Origin: Longimicrobiales bacterium
Lineage (GTDB): Bacteria; Gemmatimonadota; Gemmatimonadetes; Longimicrobiales; Gaopeijiaceae
Reading direction: 5' to 3'
DNA: 64,000 nt
NCBI GenBank assembly: GCA_951828585.1
Contig: OX639991.1
Coordinates: 1,458,576-1,522,575, forward strand
In this document: piece by piece, positions 18,789-26,627 of the stretch
Layout: each line of letters begins with the position of its first letter
How positions within the stretch are numbered: position 1 is the first letter of the stretch
Notes under the pieces: generated by a model
The model's input: only the letters and a program-made list of their open reading frames with translations
Told to the model about the DNA's origin: nothing
Database searches by the model: none
Program-made: the position numbers and the translations under genes

Positions 18789-19976
18789 GTGATCAAGCGC
18801 ACAACCGCAATCCTCGCCGGCCTGATCCTCGCCGGCTGCACAGGCACGGAGACCGACTCGGCGACCGACGCGGGCCCCGAACGCATCGAGGCCTGGCAGA
18901 CGGTCGAGAGCTACAAGATCGACAAGAGGATGAACATCCTGCGCACCGGCCAGTGGCTCAGGCAGCCGGGCCACGAGGGGAAGTCGCGAGAGGAAGCTGA
19001 GGAGGCGCTGGAACTGGAGACGCTCGACCCGGGTCCGGCCATGGAAGCCGCGTTGGAAATCGCCAGGGCCAATCCCACCGATGACCTGGGCTTCCTGGCG
19101 CTGCATTTCGCCTTCTACGAGCACATGGGATTCGACGATCCGGAGCGGCAGGAGATCCGGGACGAAGTCTACGAGTTCCTTGGGGCGCACTATATCGACG
19201 ACCTGCGACTCGACCGCATGCTTCTGGGCCTCATCCGGTTCGGCGGCGAGGGCGGCGTGGATCTGATCGACGAGGTCGTTGCCAACAGCAGTCAGCGCCG
19301 GCTTCGCGCCCGGGGAGCCTTCTGGTCCGCCACCGAGCGGTTGATGGAGGTCGACGACCTGAGAGCCACGGCGGCCGAGCGTGCGCAGGTGCGCGAAGAG
19401 GTCACCCGCATGGCGCAACTGGTGGTCGACGAGTATGCCGACGTGGAGGTTTTCCGGGGCGAGGCGGGTGGCGAGGCGATCCAGCCCGTCCTGTACGCGC
19501 TCGAGAATGTGACGGCGGGCAGTGTGCTCCCCGAAGCCACTGCGCTGCGCATCGGCGGAGACGAGGAGTCGCTGAGCCAGTACCTGGGAAGCGTCCTGCT
19601 CCTCGACTTCTGGGCGACCTGGTGCGCCCCGTGCATCGCCAGTCTGCCCGAGGTCACGCAGCTCCAGCAGTTGCTCGCGGACCGTGACTTCCAGGTCATC
19701 ACGATCAGCATTGACGAGAACACCGAGCTGGTCGAGCGGTTCATGAACGACCGCATGGACCTGCCCTTCGTGAACTGGTTCGTCGGGGAGCAGTCCAAGC
19801 TGTACGACGACTGGTCGATCCAGGGTGTGCCCACCTACATCGCCGTGGATCGGGAGGGTGTGATTCTGGGCAGGTCGCACGAGGTGGAGGCGCTCTACGA
19901 GGTGATCCTGGAGGCCGCGGGGGCCGACCAAGCCACGCGGGCGGAGCTGGTTGGGGACGGGGTGGCCACGCCTTGA
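18789..19976 (+). CDS. TlpA-like thioredoxin-fold lipoprotein
   Basis: A 395-residue lipoprotein with a GTG start after AGGAAAC and a lipobox ending ILAGC (Cys17). Residues about 30-245 are a helical region of unknown function. The C-terminal ~140 residues are a thioredoxin fold of the TlpA/ResA class with active site WCAPC (Cys279, Cys282) and the cis-Pro loop QGVPTYIAVD. Membrane-anchored TlpA-like proteins reduce or isomerise disulfides outside the cytoplasm. The stop codon overlaps the next gene's ATG by one base. Confidence 0.88.
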   Translation: MIKRTTAILAGLILAGCTGTETDSATDAGPERIEAWQTVESYKIDKRMNILRTGQWLRQPGHEGKSREEAEEALELETLDPGPAMEAALEIARANPTDDLGFLALHFAFYEHMGFDDPERQEIRDEVYEFLGAHYIDDLRLDRMLLGLIRFGGEGGVDLIDEVVANSSQRRLRARGAFWSATERLMEVDDLRATAAERAQVREEVTRMAQLVVDEYADVEVFRGEAGGEAIQPVLYALENVTAGSVLPEATALRIGGDEESLSQYLGSVLLLDFWATWCAPCIASLPEVTQLQQLLADRDFQVITISIDENTELVERFMNDRMDLPFVNWFVGEQSKLYDDWSIQGVPTYIAVDREGVILGRSHEVEALYEVILEAAGADQATRAELVGDGVATP

Positions 19977-20965
19977 TGCCTCGCATGACCCTTCGTCACC
20001 CGTTCACGCGGGCAGCCGCGGTCGTTCTCGCGGCCCTCGCTCTCACTTCATGCGGCGGCCTGCGCTACACGTCACTGATGAACCCCACGGTCGATGTCAA
20101 CGTCGAGCATCCGCCCAATCTGGGACTTGGAATCGCGAGGGTCACCTTCTCGTCGGAGAACGAGTTGCCCGCGCGCACCGGCCTCGCCGACCTCCTTTCG
20201 GACAACCTCGGGCTGTCATCCGCCGTTTGCGGAGCGGAATTGCAGCAACGGCTCACGCGCATGCTCCTAGAAGAAGGCCTCGAAGTCACGCGCAATGACA
20301 ATCGCGCGCAAGCCGACGTGGCCATCTCGATCAGCGTCACCAGGTGCGATGGCGAACAGGAGCGGAGCACATCGCAGGTGGTCGTAGAGAAAGCGGACAG
20401 CGCCGGTCGCCGCCGGACGGCGACGAGCTACCATGCGCATACAAGGGTGTTCTTTCGAGCGCTGTTCGAAGTCACCGATCTGTCGACCGGCAACGTGATG
20501 CTCAGTCGCAGTTACGAGTTTGAACCCAGACGTACCAAAGTGGGGAACAGGGCGGCCGCGCACTACAACGTCGGGATCCTGCACCGGATAAGGGGAGATT
20601 TCGGCCTCGCCCTGGCCAGCCTGGAGCAGGGCCGTGCGGCGGACCCGGACAACGGCGTCATAAGGAGCGCGATCCGGGAAGCGATCTCGGCGGAGGCGGT
20701 GGCCAGGGAGTTCACCCGCGCCGAAGAGGACGCGTCGGTTCAGGTGCAGGAAGAAGCGGGGGAGGTGGTCACCAATGAGGTGGTGATCGGCATGTTCGAG
20801 GACGGGCTGGAGGACGAGATCATCATTGAGGCGATCAGGAATTCGGAGGTGGATTTCGACGTGTCGCCCGCGACGCTGGGAGAGTTGAGGCGCATCGGGC
20901 TGAGTCCGGCGGTGATTTCGGCGATGATTGCGGCGGCGGGGGGCTACCCCCCCACCAACTCATAA
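19976..20965 (+). CDS. Lipoprotein with TPR-like region
   Basis: About 329 residues; the ATG at 19976 overlaps the previous stop (TGATG). The signal ends LALTSC. A middle segment resembles one tetratricopeptide unit (AAHYNVGILHRIRGDFGLAL). The C-terminal part (VIGMFEDGLEDEIIIEAI, later ELRRIGLSPAVISAMI) resembles a small helical repeat seen in other bacterial lipoproteins, in which a G-L-S/E-D-E-x-I unit recurs. Function is unknown. It converges on and overlaps the chimeric minus-strand gene by 22 bases. Confidence 0.78.
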   Translation: MPRMTLRHPFTRAAAVVLAALALTSCGGLRYTSLMNPTVDVNVEHPPNLGLGIARVTFSSENELPARTGLADLLSDNLGLSSAVCGAELQQRLTRMLLEEGLEVTRNDNRAQADVAISISVTRCDGEQERSTSQVVVEKADSAGRRRTATSYHAHTRVFFRALFEVTDLSTGNVMLSRSYEFEPRRTKVGNRAAAHYNVGILHRIRGDFGLALASLEQGRAADPDNGVIRSAIREAISAEAVAREFTRAEEDASVQVQEEAGEVVTNEVVIGMFEDGLEDEIIIEAIRNSEVDFDVSPATLGELRRIGLSPAVISAMIAAAGGYPPTNS

Positions 20966-21954
20966 ACCACCACGCTCTCCACATCCATCTGGTCCAGCTC
21001 CACCCCGAGGACGAGCCCTCCGGCCACATCCAGTATCCGGAACCGTGGCGGCGTCTCCACCGTGCCCAGCCATTCCCCATCGGGCCCGATCACCGTGTAG
21101 GGCGAAGTGCTGATGTTCTCGCCACCCGTCTTGTAGGAAGGCAGCCATACCCTCCCCTCGGCGTCCGCGAACGGGGACCCGAAGAGCGGCATCGGCTGGC
21201 CGATGACGGCGCGAAAGATCCCCATCTGTTCCCGGGTGACTTCCGCGAGCCCGGCATCGGAGATCTGGGGGTTGTGCTGGCGGAGAAGCATCCGGCGCTC
21301 GGCCTCGATGGGTTCCAGCAGGTCCTCGGTCAGGGGGGTCGGGTCGGCTTGCCAGCGGACGATCTGCGTGACGGTGCCGTCGGTCAGACTCCAGGTGACT
21401 TCCGCCCTGTCCGACCTGGTGTAGACGAAGTGCCCGGCGGAGACCATGACCTCGCCAGCGGCCGCGATCGGGTTCCACTCCAGCCCCTGCGGGATCCGTG
21501 GGATGAAGTCGTACGACGCGACCGTGTCACGGGCGCCGGTCTCCATGTCCAGCCGGATCATGTGCCCCGGGAGCCAATCCACATCGAGTCCGGACGGACC
21601 CCAGTGGTTGGCCAGCAGCAACTCGCCGGACAAACCGACTCCGTGCACGCTCAGACCCAGGGCGAGCCTGAGAACCGTGGCGTACGCGACCGAACCGCCG
21701 AAGTCACCGCCGACGTGGCATTCCCGGTAGCGCGCCCACGCGCCATTGAGCGCGTGGTCTCGCCATTGGGGACCGAGCGGGGCGTCGTTGGCAATGAGAA
21801 GGAGCATGACCGACTTCAGCCGGTTCATGTCGTATCGGCCCGACCGCGAGAGACGCTTCCAGTCCTTCAGGAATTGTCGAGCGTAGTCAACGCGTCGCGG
21901 CAGTTTGGTCCGCTTACTGGCCGCTGGCGTCTTCAAGCTCCGCAAACATCTCAT
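20944..21954 (-). CDS. Chimeric ORF: YafQ-type toxin N-terminus fused to beta-propeller C-terminus
   Basis: A 336-residue frame. Residues about 20-85 are a YafQ/RelE-like toxin (YARQFLKDWKRL, then WRDHALNGAWARYRECHVGG) with His67, His80 and Asp84 matching YafQ His50, His63 and Asp67. The Trp and the C-terminal strand with the last catalytic His (His87 in YafQ) are missing. From about residue 86 the frame continues into the C-terminal ~250 residues of a beta-propeller protein, with LDVAGGLVLGVELDQMDVES at the end, without a signal peptide. It lies downstream of and overlaps the DinJ gene by 41 bases. Toxicity is doubtful because the active site is incomplete. Confidence 0.85.
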   Translation of the reverse strand: MRCLRSLKTPAASKRTKLPRRVDYARQFLKDWKRLSRSGRYDMNRLKSVMLLLIANDAPLGPQWRDHALNGAWARYRECHVGGDFGGSVAYATVLRLALGLSVHGVGLSGELLLANHWGPSGLDVDWLPGHMIRLDMETGARDTVASYDFIPRIPQGLEWNPIAAAGEVMVSAGHFVYTRSDRAEVTWSLTDGTVTQIVRWQADPTPLTEDLLEPIEAERRMLLRQHNPQISDAGLAEVTREQMGIFRAVIGQPMPLFGSPFADAEGRVWLPSYKTGGENISTSPYTVIGPDGEWLGTVETPPRFRILDVAGGLVLGVELDQMDVESVVVYELVGG

Positions 21955-22195
21955 CCGCGCTCGCGAAGCGGGCCGCGCGCGTCTCTACCATCTCGTCGAT
22001 TTCGGCCATGGCGTTTCGCGTTTGCGCGTTCGGAACCTTCAGTTCGAGGGGAAACGCCTGGTCGACGGCAATCCGATGGAACAGCAGCCGCACGGCCTGC
22101 GAGGCCGTCAGCCCCATCGCCGCCAGCGCTGCGGTCGCCTTCTGCTTCATCTCGGTGTCCATGCGGACGTGCAGCATCGTACTCTGTGTCTTCAT
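21914..22195 (-). CDS. RelB/DinJ family antitoxin
   Basis: A 93-residue ribbon-helix-helix antitoxin, starting MKTQSTMLHVRMDTEMKQ after a GGAGG site. The motif GLTASQAVRLLFHRI and AFPLELKVPN are typical of DinJ, which pairs with YafQ. Its cognate toxin gene follows directly but has been cut and fused to propeller sequence, so this antitoxin may be left without an active partner. Confidence 0.9.
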   Translation of the reverse strand: MKTQSTMLHVRMDTEMKQKATAALAAMGLTASQAVRLLFHRIAVDQAFPLELKVPNAQTRNAMAEIDEMVETRAARFASADEMFAELEDASGQ

Positions 22196-22355
22196 CCAAG
22201 CCTCCAGTATCGCATTTGAGATATAGTGTGTCGTGTCGGCGCGCTGCGGTCAACCCCGGCTCCTGACCATCTGCTTCACATGTCGGCTCCATCGCACACC
22301 GGCGAGCGGATGGCAGGCCGGTAACTCACGGGCACACCTCTCCGCTTGCCGCACG

Positions 22356-23068
22356 TCATTCATCGTCATCGAAGATGGAATGCAGCCCGAACGCCGTCAG
22401 CCCCGCCACCGCACCGCGCAGCACCGACGACCCCCGGGAGTCGCTCCGGGCCCGCCGCTCGGCGTCCTCCACTCGCTCCGCGCTTTCCGCCAGCGCATCG
22501 GCGGCCTCGGCCATCGCCAGCGCGCTCGCTTCGGCCAACGCATCCTCGTACTCAGCCTCGTCGAACTCCGCGCCGCCCTCATGATCGGGATCGTCAGCAC
22601 CTGGACCATGTCTTCCGCTTCGAGCTGCTCGGCCGCGGCGGCGTGGTTGGCCTGGAATCCGCGAATCCATCCGGGCAGGAGGAAGGCATCGAGGACCCAC
22701 CAGCAGAGCACGCCGATGAGCCACACCATGGGCCCCGTTTCCGGGTTCGGCAGAAGGGGGGTCAAGATGGCCATCGCGCCGACCAGCCAGGCCAGCATGA
22801 GCCATCCGTGTTTCCGCAGATAGAAGCGGTGTGCACCCACCCAGCCGAGGCACAGCCACAGCATCCAGGCAGCCACGGGGTGCTTCTCGACTGCGCCCAG
22901 TTCGGCCAGCCGGCGACGCTCTTCGGTCTTGGCTTCGTTTACATGGCGGCAGCGCGATTCGGGCCATCCATGCGGACTGAATGGGACACGCCGCCACTCG
23001 CGCCTGGCCCTGGAGAGGCCCCCCGGCTGTTCCGGTCCGCTGATCAGGTGATGACTGGACTGCCCCAA
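22356..23068 (-). pseudogene. TM2 domain membrane protein, frameshifted
   Basis: The minus-strand frame from 23068 contains a TM2 domain: WMLWLCLGWVGAHRFYLRKH followed by two more hydrophobic stretches and WWVLDAFLLPGWI. Near 22590 the coding signal moves to another frame (DHEGGAEFDEAEYEDAL, an Ala/Glu-rich helix, ending LHSIFDDDE at 22356), as if one or two bases had been lost or gained. TM2 proteins have two membrane helices and unknown function. No good start precedes the TM2 domain; the ATG at 23068 is the outermost. Confidence 0.7.
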
Positions 23069-23108
23069 CCTGTTCCCCTCCCGCTCAAGTAGCGGACGCG
23101 CTCTCCAC

Positions 23109-23137
23109 TTGACGTGCTGTACTATGTATGGTACAGT
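23109..23137 (+). promoter_or_regulatory. higBA promoter with palindromic operator
   Basis: TTGACG at 23109-23114 and TACAGT at 23132-23137 are separated by 17 bases, a good sigma-70-type match. A perfect inverted repeat, CTGTAC-N8-GTACAG (23117-23136), overlaps the spacer and -10, as expected for autoregulation by the HigA antitoxin. The predicted start of transcription falls near the GTG at 23145. Confidence 0.7.
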
Positions 23138-23144
23138 CTACCTT

Positions 23145-23504
23145 GTGAGGTACGAATTGCCGGAGCTCAAGAGACTGCCTGCGGCGTTCTACCAAACCCC
23201 GAGCGGCAAGGAACCGGTCAGGGACTGGCTCCTCGCTCTGGACGAGAAAAGCAGGCGCACGGTTGGACGGGATATCGCCACTGCGGAGTTCGGTTGGCCG
23301 ATCGGGATGCCACTCTGCCGGACTCTGGGTGGCGGGCTTCTCGAGGTTCGGTCGAACATTGCCGGAAGGCGCATCGCGAGGGTGATCTTCGTCGTCCATG
23401 CCGGCCAAATGGTCCTGCTGCACGGCTTCGTAAAGAAGGCGCGGAAGACTCCGCGCACGGACTTGGAACTCGCGAAGCAGCGGGCAAAGGAGATCAAATC
23501 ATGA
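23145..23504 (+). CDS. HigB-type (RelE/Gp49-like) toxin
   Basis: About 119 residues, containing KEPVRDWLLALD, CRTLGGGLLEVRS and ARVIFVVHAGQMVLLHGFVK, the pattern of the Gp49/HigB branch of RelE-fold mRNA interferases. I choose the GTG at 23145 because the promoter places transcription start at about that base, giving a nearly leaderless mRNA; the ATG at 23124 lies inside the promoter. The toxin precedes its antitoxin, the usual HigBA order, and overlaps it by four bases (ATGA). Confidence 0.88.
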   Translation: MRYELPELKRLPAAFYQTPSGKEPVRDWLLALDEKSRRTVGRDIATAEFGWPIGMPLCRTLGGGLLEVRSNIAGRRIARVIFVVHAGQMVLLHGFVKKARKTPRTDLELAKQRAKEIKS

Positions 23505-23791
23505 CGAAAAAAACGGGACGGATCGGATCGTCGTTCGAGGATTACCTCGCCGAGCAGGGAACTCTCGAAGAGACCCGCACAATCGCTGTAAAACGGGTCC
23601 TGGCCTGGCAGTTGGAACAGGCGATGGAAGAGAGGCAAATGAGCAAGAGCGCCATGGCTCAAGCGATGCGGACGAGCCGCAGCCAGTTGGACCGGATTCT
23701 GGATCCGGACAACGACCACATCCGACTGGACACCCTCGCCGCGGCCGCGAACGTCCTGGGCCTCAATCTGCGGATCGAGCTGGTCGGCTAG
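23501..23791 (+). CDS. HigA-type XRE antitoxin
   Basis: A 96-residue helix-turn-helix protein: MTKKTGRIGSSFEDYL, then AMEERQMSKSAMAQAMRTS and SQLDRILDPDNDHIRLDTL. This matches the HigA antitoxins that pair with Gp49-type HigB toxins. It probably binds the CTGTAC palindrome in the promoter. It is followed two bases later by a truncated VanZ-like frame. Confidence 0.9.
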   Translation: MTKKTGRIGSSFEDYLAEQGTLEETRTIAVKRVLAWQLEQAMEERQMSKSAMAQAMRTSRSQLDRILDPDNDHIRLDTLAAAANVLGLNLRIELVG

Positions 23792-23793
23792 CT

Positions 23794-24000
23794 TTGCCCC
23801 TCTTCACCTCCAGACGCGAGCGCCGACTCTGGCTCACCTCGCTGGCCGTCGTCGCGGCCATCTATTCCACCCTGGGCCTGGCGGGAAAGCTGGCCGCGTT
23901 CATGCGCGAGCACCAACTCATGACGCCCGCGTTCTTCCTCATGATGTTCCTCACGGTGGGGGCCGGGGCTGTAGCGCGCAGGCTCGGGGACCGACAGTAG
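23794..24000 (+). pseudogene. N-terminal fragment of VanZ-like protein
   Basis: A 68-residue frame (TTG start) clearly paralogous to the first ~65 residues of the VanZ-like protein at 16240: both have F-T-S-x-R-E-R-R-L-W-L and A-I-Y-S-T-L-G-L-A-G. The parts with the VanZ signature residues are absent. Its context repeats that of the full copy: next to a toxin-antitoxin pair and a DUF4143 ATPase gene. Confidence 0.72.
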
Positions 24001-24030
24001 CCGGGGGGCCGTCCTGGCCCATCCGCAGTC

Positions 24031-24058
24031 ACATTTGCCAATATTCCCGACCAAATGT
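24031..24058. promoter_or_regulatory. Inverted repeat upstream of DUF4143 gene
   Basis: ACATTTG at 24031-24037 and CCAAATGT at 24051-24058 form an imperfect inverted repeat in AT-rich sequence, 12 bases before the ATG of the next gene. It is a candidate operator; no other support. Confidence 0.4.
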
Positions 24059-24069
24059 AAAATACGTCT

Positions 24070-25236
24070 ATGATTTGGCGTCCCCTGTGGCTAGAGAGAA
24101 TCCAGCGCGCGTGGTCCGAGAGGCCGGTCGTCTGGCTGTCCGGCGTTCGGAGGGTGGGAAAGACCACCCTGGCCGGCATGGTGCCCGATGTCGTTTACCT
24201 GAACTGTGACCTGCCGTCCACCGCCCGTGCCCTGGCCGATCCCGAACTCTTTCTCGGCAGCCAGAGGCCCGGAGCCGTGATCGTGCTCGACGAAGTGCAC
24301 CGTCTTGCCGATCCGAGCCTGCCGCTCAAGATCGCCGCCGACGAGTACCCGCATCTCAGGATCCTGGCCACGGGCTTGTCCACACTGGCCGCAACGGGCA
24401 AGTTTCGCGACTCGCTGACCGGAAGAAAGCGGTCGGTCCATCTTTGCCCGGTGCTGTGGGAAGAGTGCGCCGAGCCTTTCGGGACTCCGGACTTCGACCG
24501 CCGCTTGCTGCATGGCGGACTGCCGGAGGCCCTGCTGGCGGAGACGAAGTCCCCGGAATCGTTCGCGGAGTGGATCGACAGCTTCTATGCGCGCGACATC
24601 CTCGAGCTGTTCCGCGTCCGCAATCGCCAGGGCTTCCTGACGCTGCTGCGCCTTCTCTTGAGATGGAGCGGAGGGCAGGTCGACTACAGCCGTCTCTCGC
24701 GATTGACGGAGTTGAGCCGTCCCACCGTCAAGTCATACGCCGAGGCGCTGCAGATCGCGCACGCTATCCACCTCGTGAGGCCGTTCCGGGGTGGGGGCAG
24801 CGGAGAGATCGTCAGCCGGCCCAAGTGCTATGCCTTTGACACGGGATTCGTGACGTTCGAGCGGGGCTGGAACCGAATCAGGGAGGATGACCGCGGAGTT
24901 CTGTGGGAACACCTGGTGCTGGACTCGCTCAGGTTCCGCCATCCGGACGACGACATCTTCTATTGGCGTGACAAGGGGGGGCGCGAGGTGGACTTCGTGC
25001 TCCGCCGGGGCGAGGGACGTGTGGACACCTTCGAGTGCAAGATCGACCCGGATGAAGTCGGGGCGGGTCCGGTGACCGCGTTCCGGAGACGGTATCCGCT
25101 GGGGCGGGACTATGTCGTGGTTCCGGTTGTGCGGCGTGGCTATCGAATTCGCAGGGGCGGGCGGGAGTTCACTGTTTGCGGGACGAGCGGGTTGTCGGCG
25201 CGACATGGTCGGCGTGTGGGGGGTCTCGGCGAGTGA
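24070..25236 (+). CDS. AAA/DUF4143 family ATPase
   Basis: A 388-residue ATPase: P-loop GVRRVGKTT (25-33), Walker B AVIVLDEVHRL (about 69-79), LRILATGLSTL, the element CPVLWEECAE, a helical middle with LSRLTELSRPTVKSYAEAL, and a nuclease-like C-terminus (DKGGREVDFVL, FECKID). It is diverged from the other DUF4143 proteins here and not a recent duplicate. The product may act as a stand-alone ATPase of unknown target. It ends about 10 bases before the repeat array that precedes the next DUF4143 gene. Confidence 0.88.
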   Translation: MIWRPLWLERIQRAWSERPVVWLSGVRRVGKTTLAGMVPDVVYLNCDLPSTARALADPELFLGSQRPGAVIVLDEVHRLADPSLPLKIAADEYPHLRILATGLSTLAATGKFRDSLTGRKRSVHLCPVLWEECAEPFGTPDFDRRLLHGGLPEALLAETKSPESFAEWIDSFYARDILELFRVRNRQGFLTLLRLLLRWSGGQVDYSRLSRLTELSRPTVKSYAEALQIAHAIHLVRPFRGGGSGEIVSRPKCYAFDTGFVTFERGWNRIREDDRGVLWEHLVLDSLRFRHPDDDIFYWRDKGGREVDFVLRRGEGRVDTFECKIDPDEVGAGPVTAFRRRYPLGRDYVVVPVVRRGYRIRRGGREFTVCGTSGLSARHGRRVGGLGE

Positions 25237-25246
25237 CGCCTCCTCG

Positions 25247-25326
25247 ATAACGATTGGACGCTATTTCAATCGACAATTGGACGCTCTTCCCATAACGATT
25301 GGACGCTATTACGCTTGACAATCGGC
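25247..25326 (+). promoter_or_regulatory. Iterated 22-23-bp repeats with GACGCT core
   Basis: Three units carry TTGGACGCT, with GACGCT at 25257-25262, 25280-25285 and 25302-25307 (spacing 23 and 22). A degenerate fourth unit (ACAATCGGCCG) follows in phase near 25318-25328. The array fills the gap between two DUF4143 genes and shares its core and period with the units at 11741 and 14919. It is probably a regulatory binding array. Confidence 0.65.
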
Positions 25327-25379
25327 CGGAACCCCTCCCGCCGCTTCCGGAGCCCTTCCCCAGCGCAGGAGCCCCCGCC

Positions 25380-26606
25380 ATGTTCCCAAGGTTCAGTGAC
25401 CGCCTCGTGCGCGAAGCACTCGCCGACACGCCCGTGGTGTTCGTCATGGGCGCGCGACAGGTGGGGAAGACGACCCTGGTCAAGAACCTGATCGACAATA
25501 GCTGGGAGTACATCACCTTCGACGACATCGCGCAGGCGGAGGTGGCCCGCGCGGATCCCGTCGGCTTCATCCGCAATCTTCCCGCCAGGAGGATTGCCCT
25601 CGACGAAGTGCAGCGCGTGCCGGAGACCCTGCTCGCCATCAAGCAGGCGGTGGACGAGGACCGGACGCCCGGGCGCTACCTGCTGACGGGATCGGCCAAC
25701 GCGCTGCTGCGCCCCAGGGTCTCCGATGCGCTGGTCGGAAGAATGGAGGCCGTTCGGCTCGCGCCGTTGTCCGAATGCGAGATTGCAGGTCGTGAGCCGA
25801 CGTTCCTCGGCGCCCTGCTCCGGGGCGAGGCGCCGTCGGCCAGAAACGTGCGGGTCAGGGATCACCTGGTGCGCCGGATTGTGACGGGCTGCTTTCCGGA
25901 ACCGGTATTGCGCGCGGGCGCACGACGGGCAAGCGCCTGGTATCGGCAGTATGTGAACACCCTCATTCAGCGGGATGTGACCGATCTGCCCGGAATCGGT
26001 CATGTCGAGGCCATGACAAAGCTGCTCCGGCTGACCGCCGTTCTCTCGGGACAGCTGGTCAACCTCACCGACCTCGGGGGCAGGCTTGGCCTGAACCGGC
26101 TTACGGCGGGGAAGTACCTGGGTCTCCTGGAGCAGCTCTTCCTGGTGGAGCGTGTCCCGGCGTGGCAGGGCGCCGAGGTCACCCGTCTGGTCAAGACGCC
26201 GAAGATGCACGCCGTCGACTCCGGTTTGATGTGCGCCGTGCGCGGGATCAGCCGACGAAGGCTGGTGGCCAACCCCGCCGACCTGGGGTCGCTGCTGGAA
26301 TCCTTCGTCTACAACGAGCTGAGAAAGCAGGCGCTCTGGGTGGACGAGCCTCTGGCCTTCCATCACTACCGCGACAAGGACAAGGTCGAGGTGGACATCG
26401 TGATGGAGAGCGCGTCGGGCAAATGCTACGGGGTCGAGGTAAAGGCGGCGGCGTCGTTGCGCGCGCGTGACTTCGTTGGGCTGAAGAGGCTCCGGCGCGT
26501 GGCGGGGAAGCGGTTTCGGATGGGGGTACTGCTGTACGACGGGGATCACACGACGGCGTTTGGGGAGGGGCTGTTTGCGGTGCCGGTCGGGGCGCTCTGG
26601 GGGTGA
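25380..26606 (+). CDS. AAA/DUF4143 family ATPase
   Basis: A 408-residue protein starting MFPRFSDRLV after an AGGAG site; an in-frame TTG upstream lies inside the repeat array and is unlikely. It has P-loop GARQVGKTT (24-32), IALDEVQRVPE, LLTGSANALL, RLAPLSECE, a winged-helix-like region and the C-terminal DKDKVEVDIVM with YGVEVKAA. It resembles the ATPase at 14962 more than the one at 24070. The family role is not established. Confidence 0.9.
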   Translation: MFPRFSDRLVREALADTPVVFVMGARQVGKTTLVKNLIDNSWEYITFDDIAQAEVARADPVGFIRNLPARRIALDEVQRVPETLLAIKQAVDEDRTPGRYLLTGSANALLRPRVSDALVGRMEAVRLAPLSECEIAGREPTFLGALLRGEAPSARNVRVRDHLVRRIVTGCFPEPVLRAGARRASAWYRQYVNTLIQRDVTDLPGIGHVEAMTKLLRLTAVLSGQLVNLTDLGGRLGLNRLTAGKYLGLLEQLFLVERVPAWQGAEVTRLVKTPKMHAVDSGLMCAVRGISRRRLVANPADLGSLLESFVYNELRKQALWVDEPLAFHHYRDKDKVEVDIVMESASGKCYGVEVKAAASLRARDFVGLKRLRRVAGKRFRMGVLLYDGDHTTAFGEGLFAVPVGALWG

Positions 26607-26627
26607 ACACCGATCCCCCGCCTGTTC

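Noticed and set aside
25247-25326. CRISPR-like short repeats
   Set aside because: Repeats are spaced 22-23 bases start to start with no separate spacers of constant length, only three to four units, and no cas genes; they fit an operator array.
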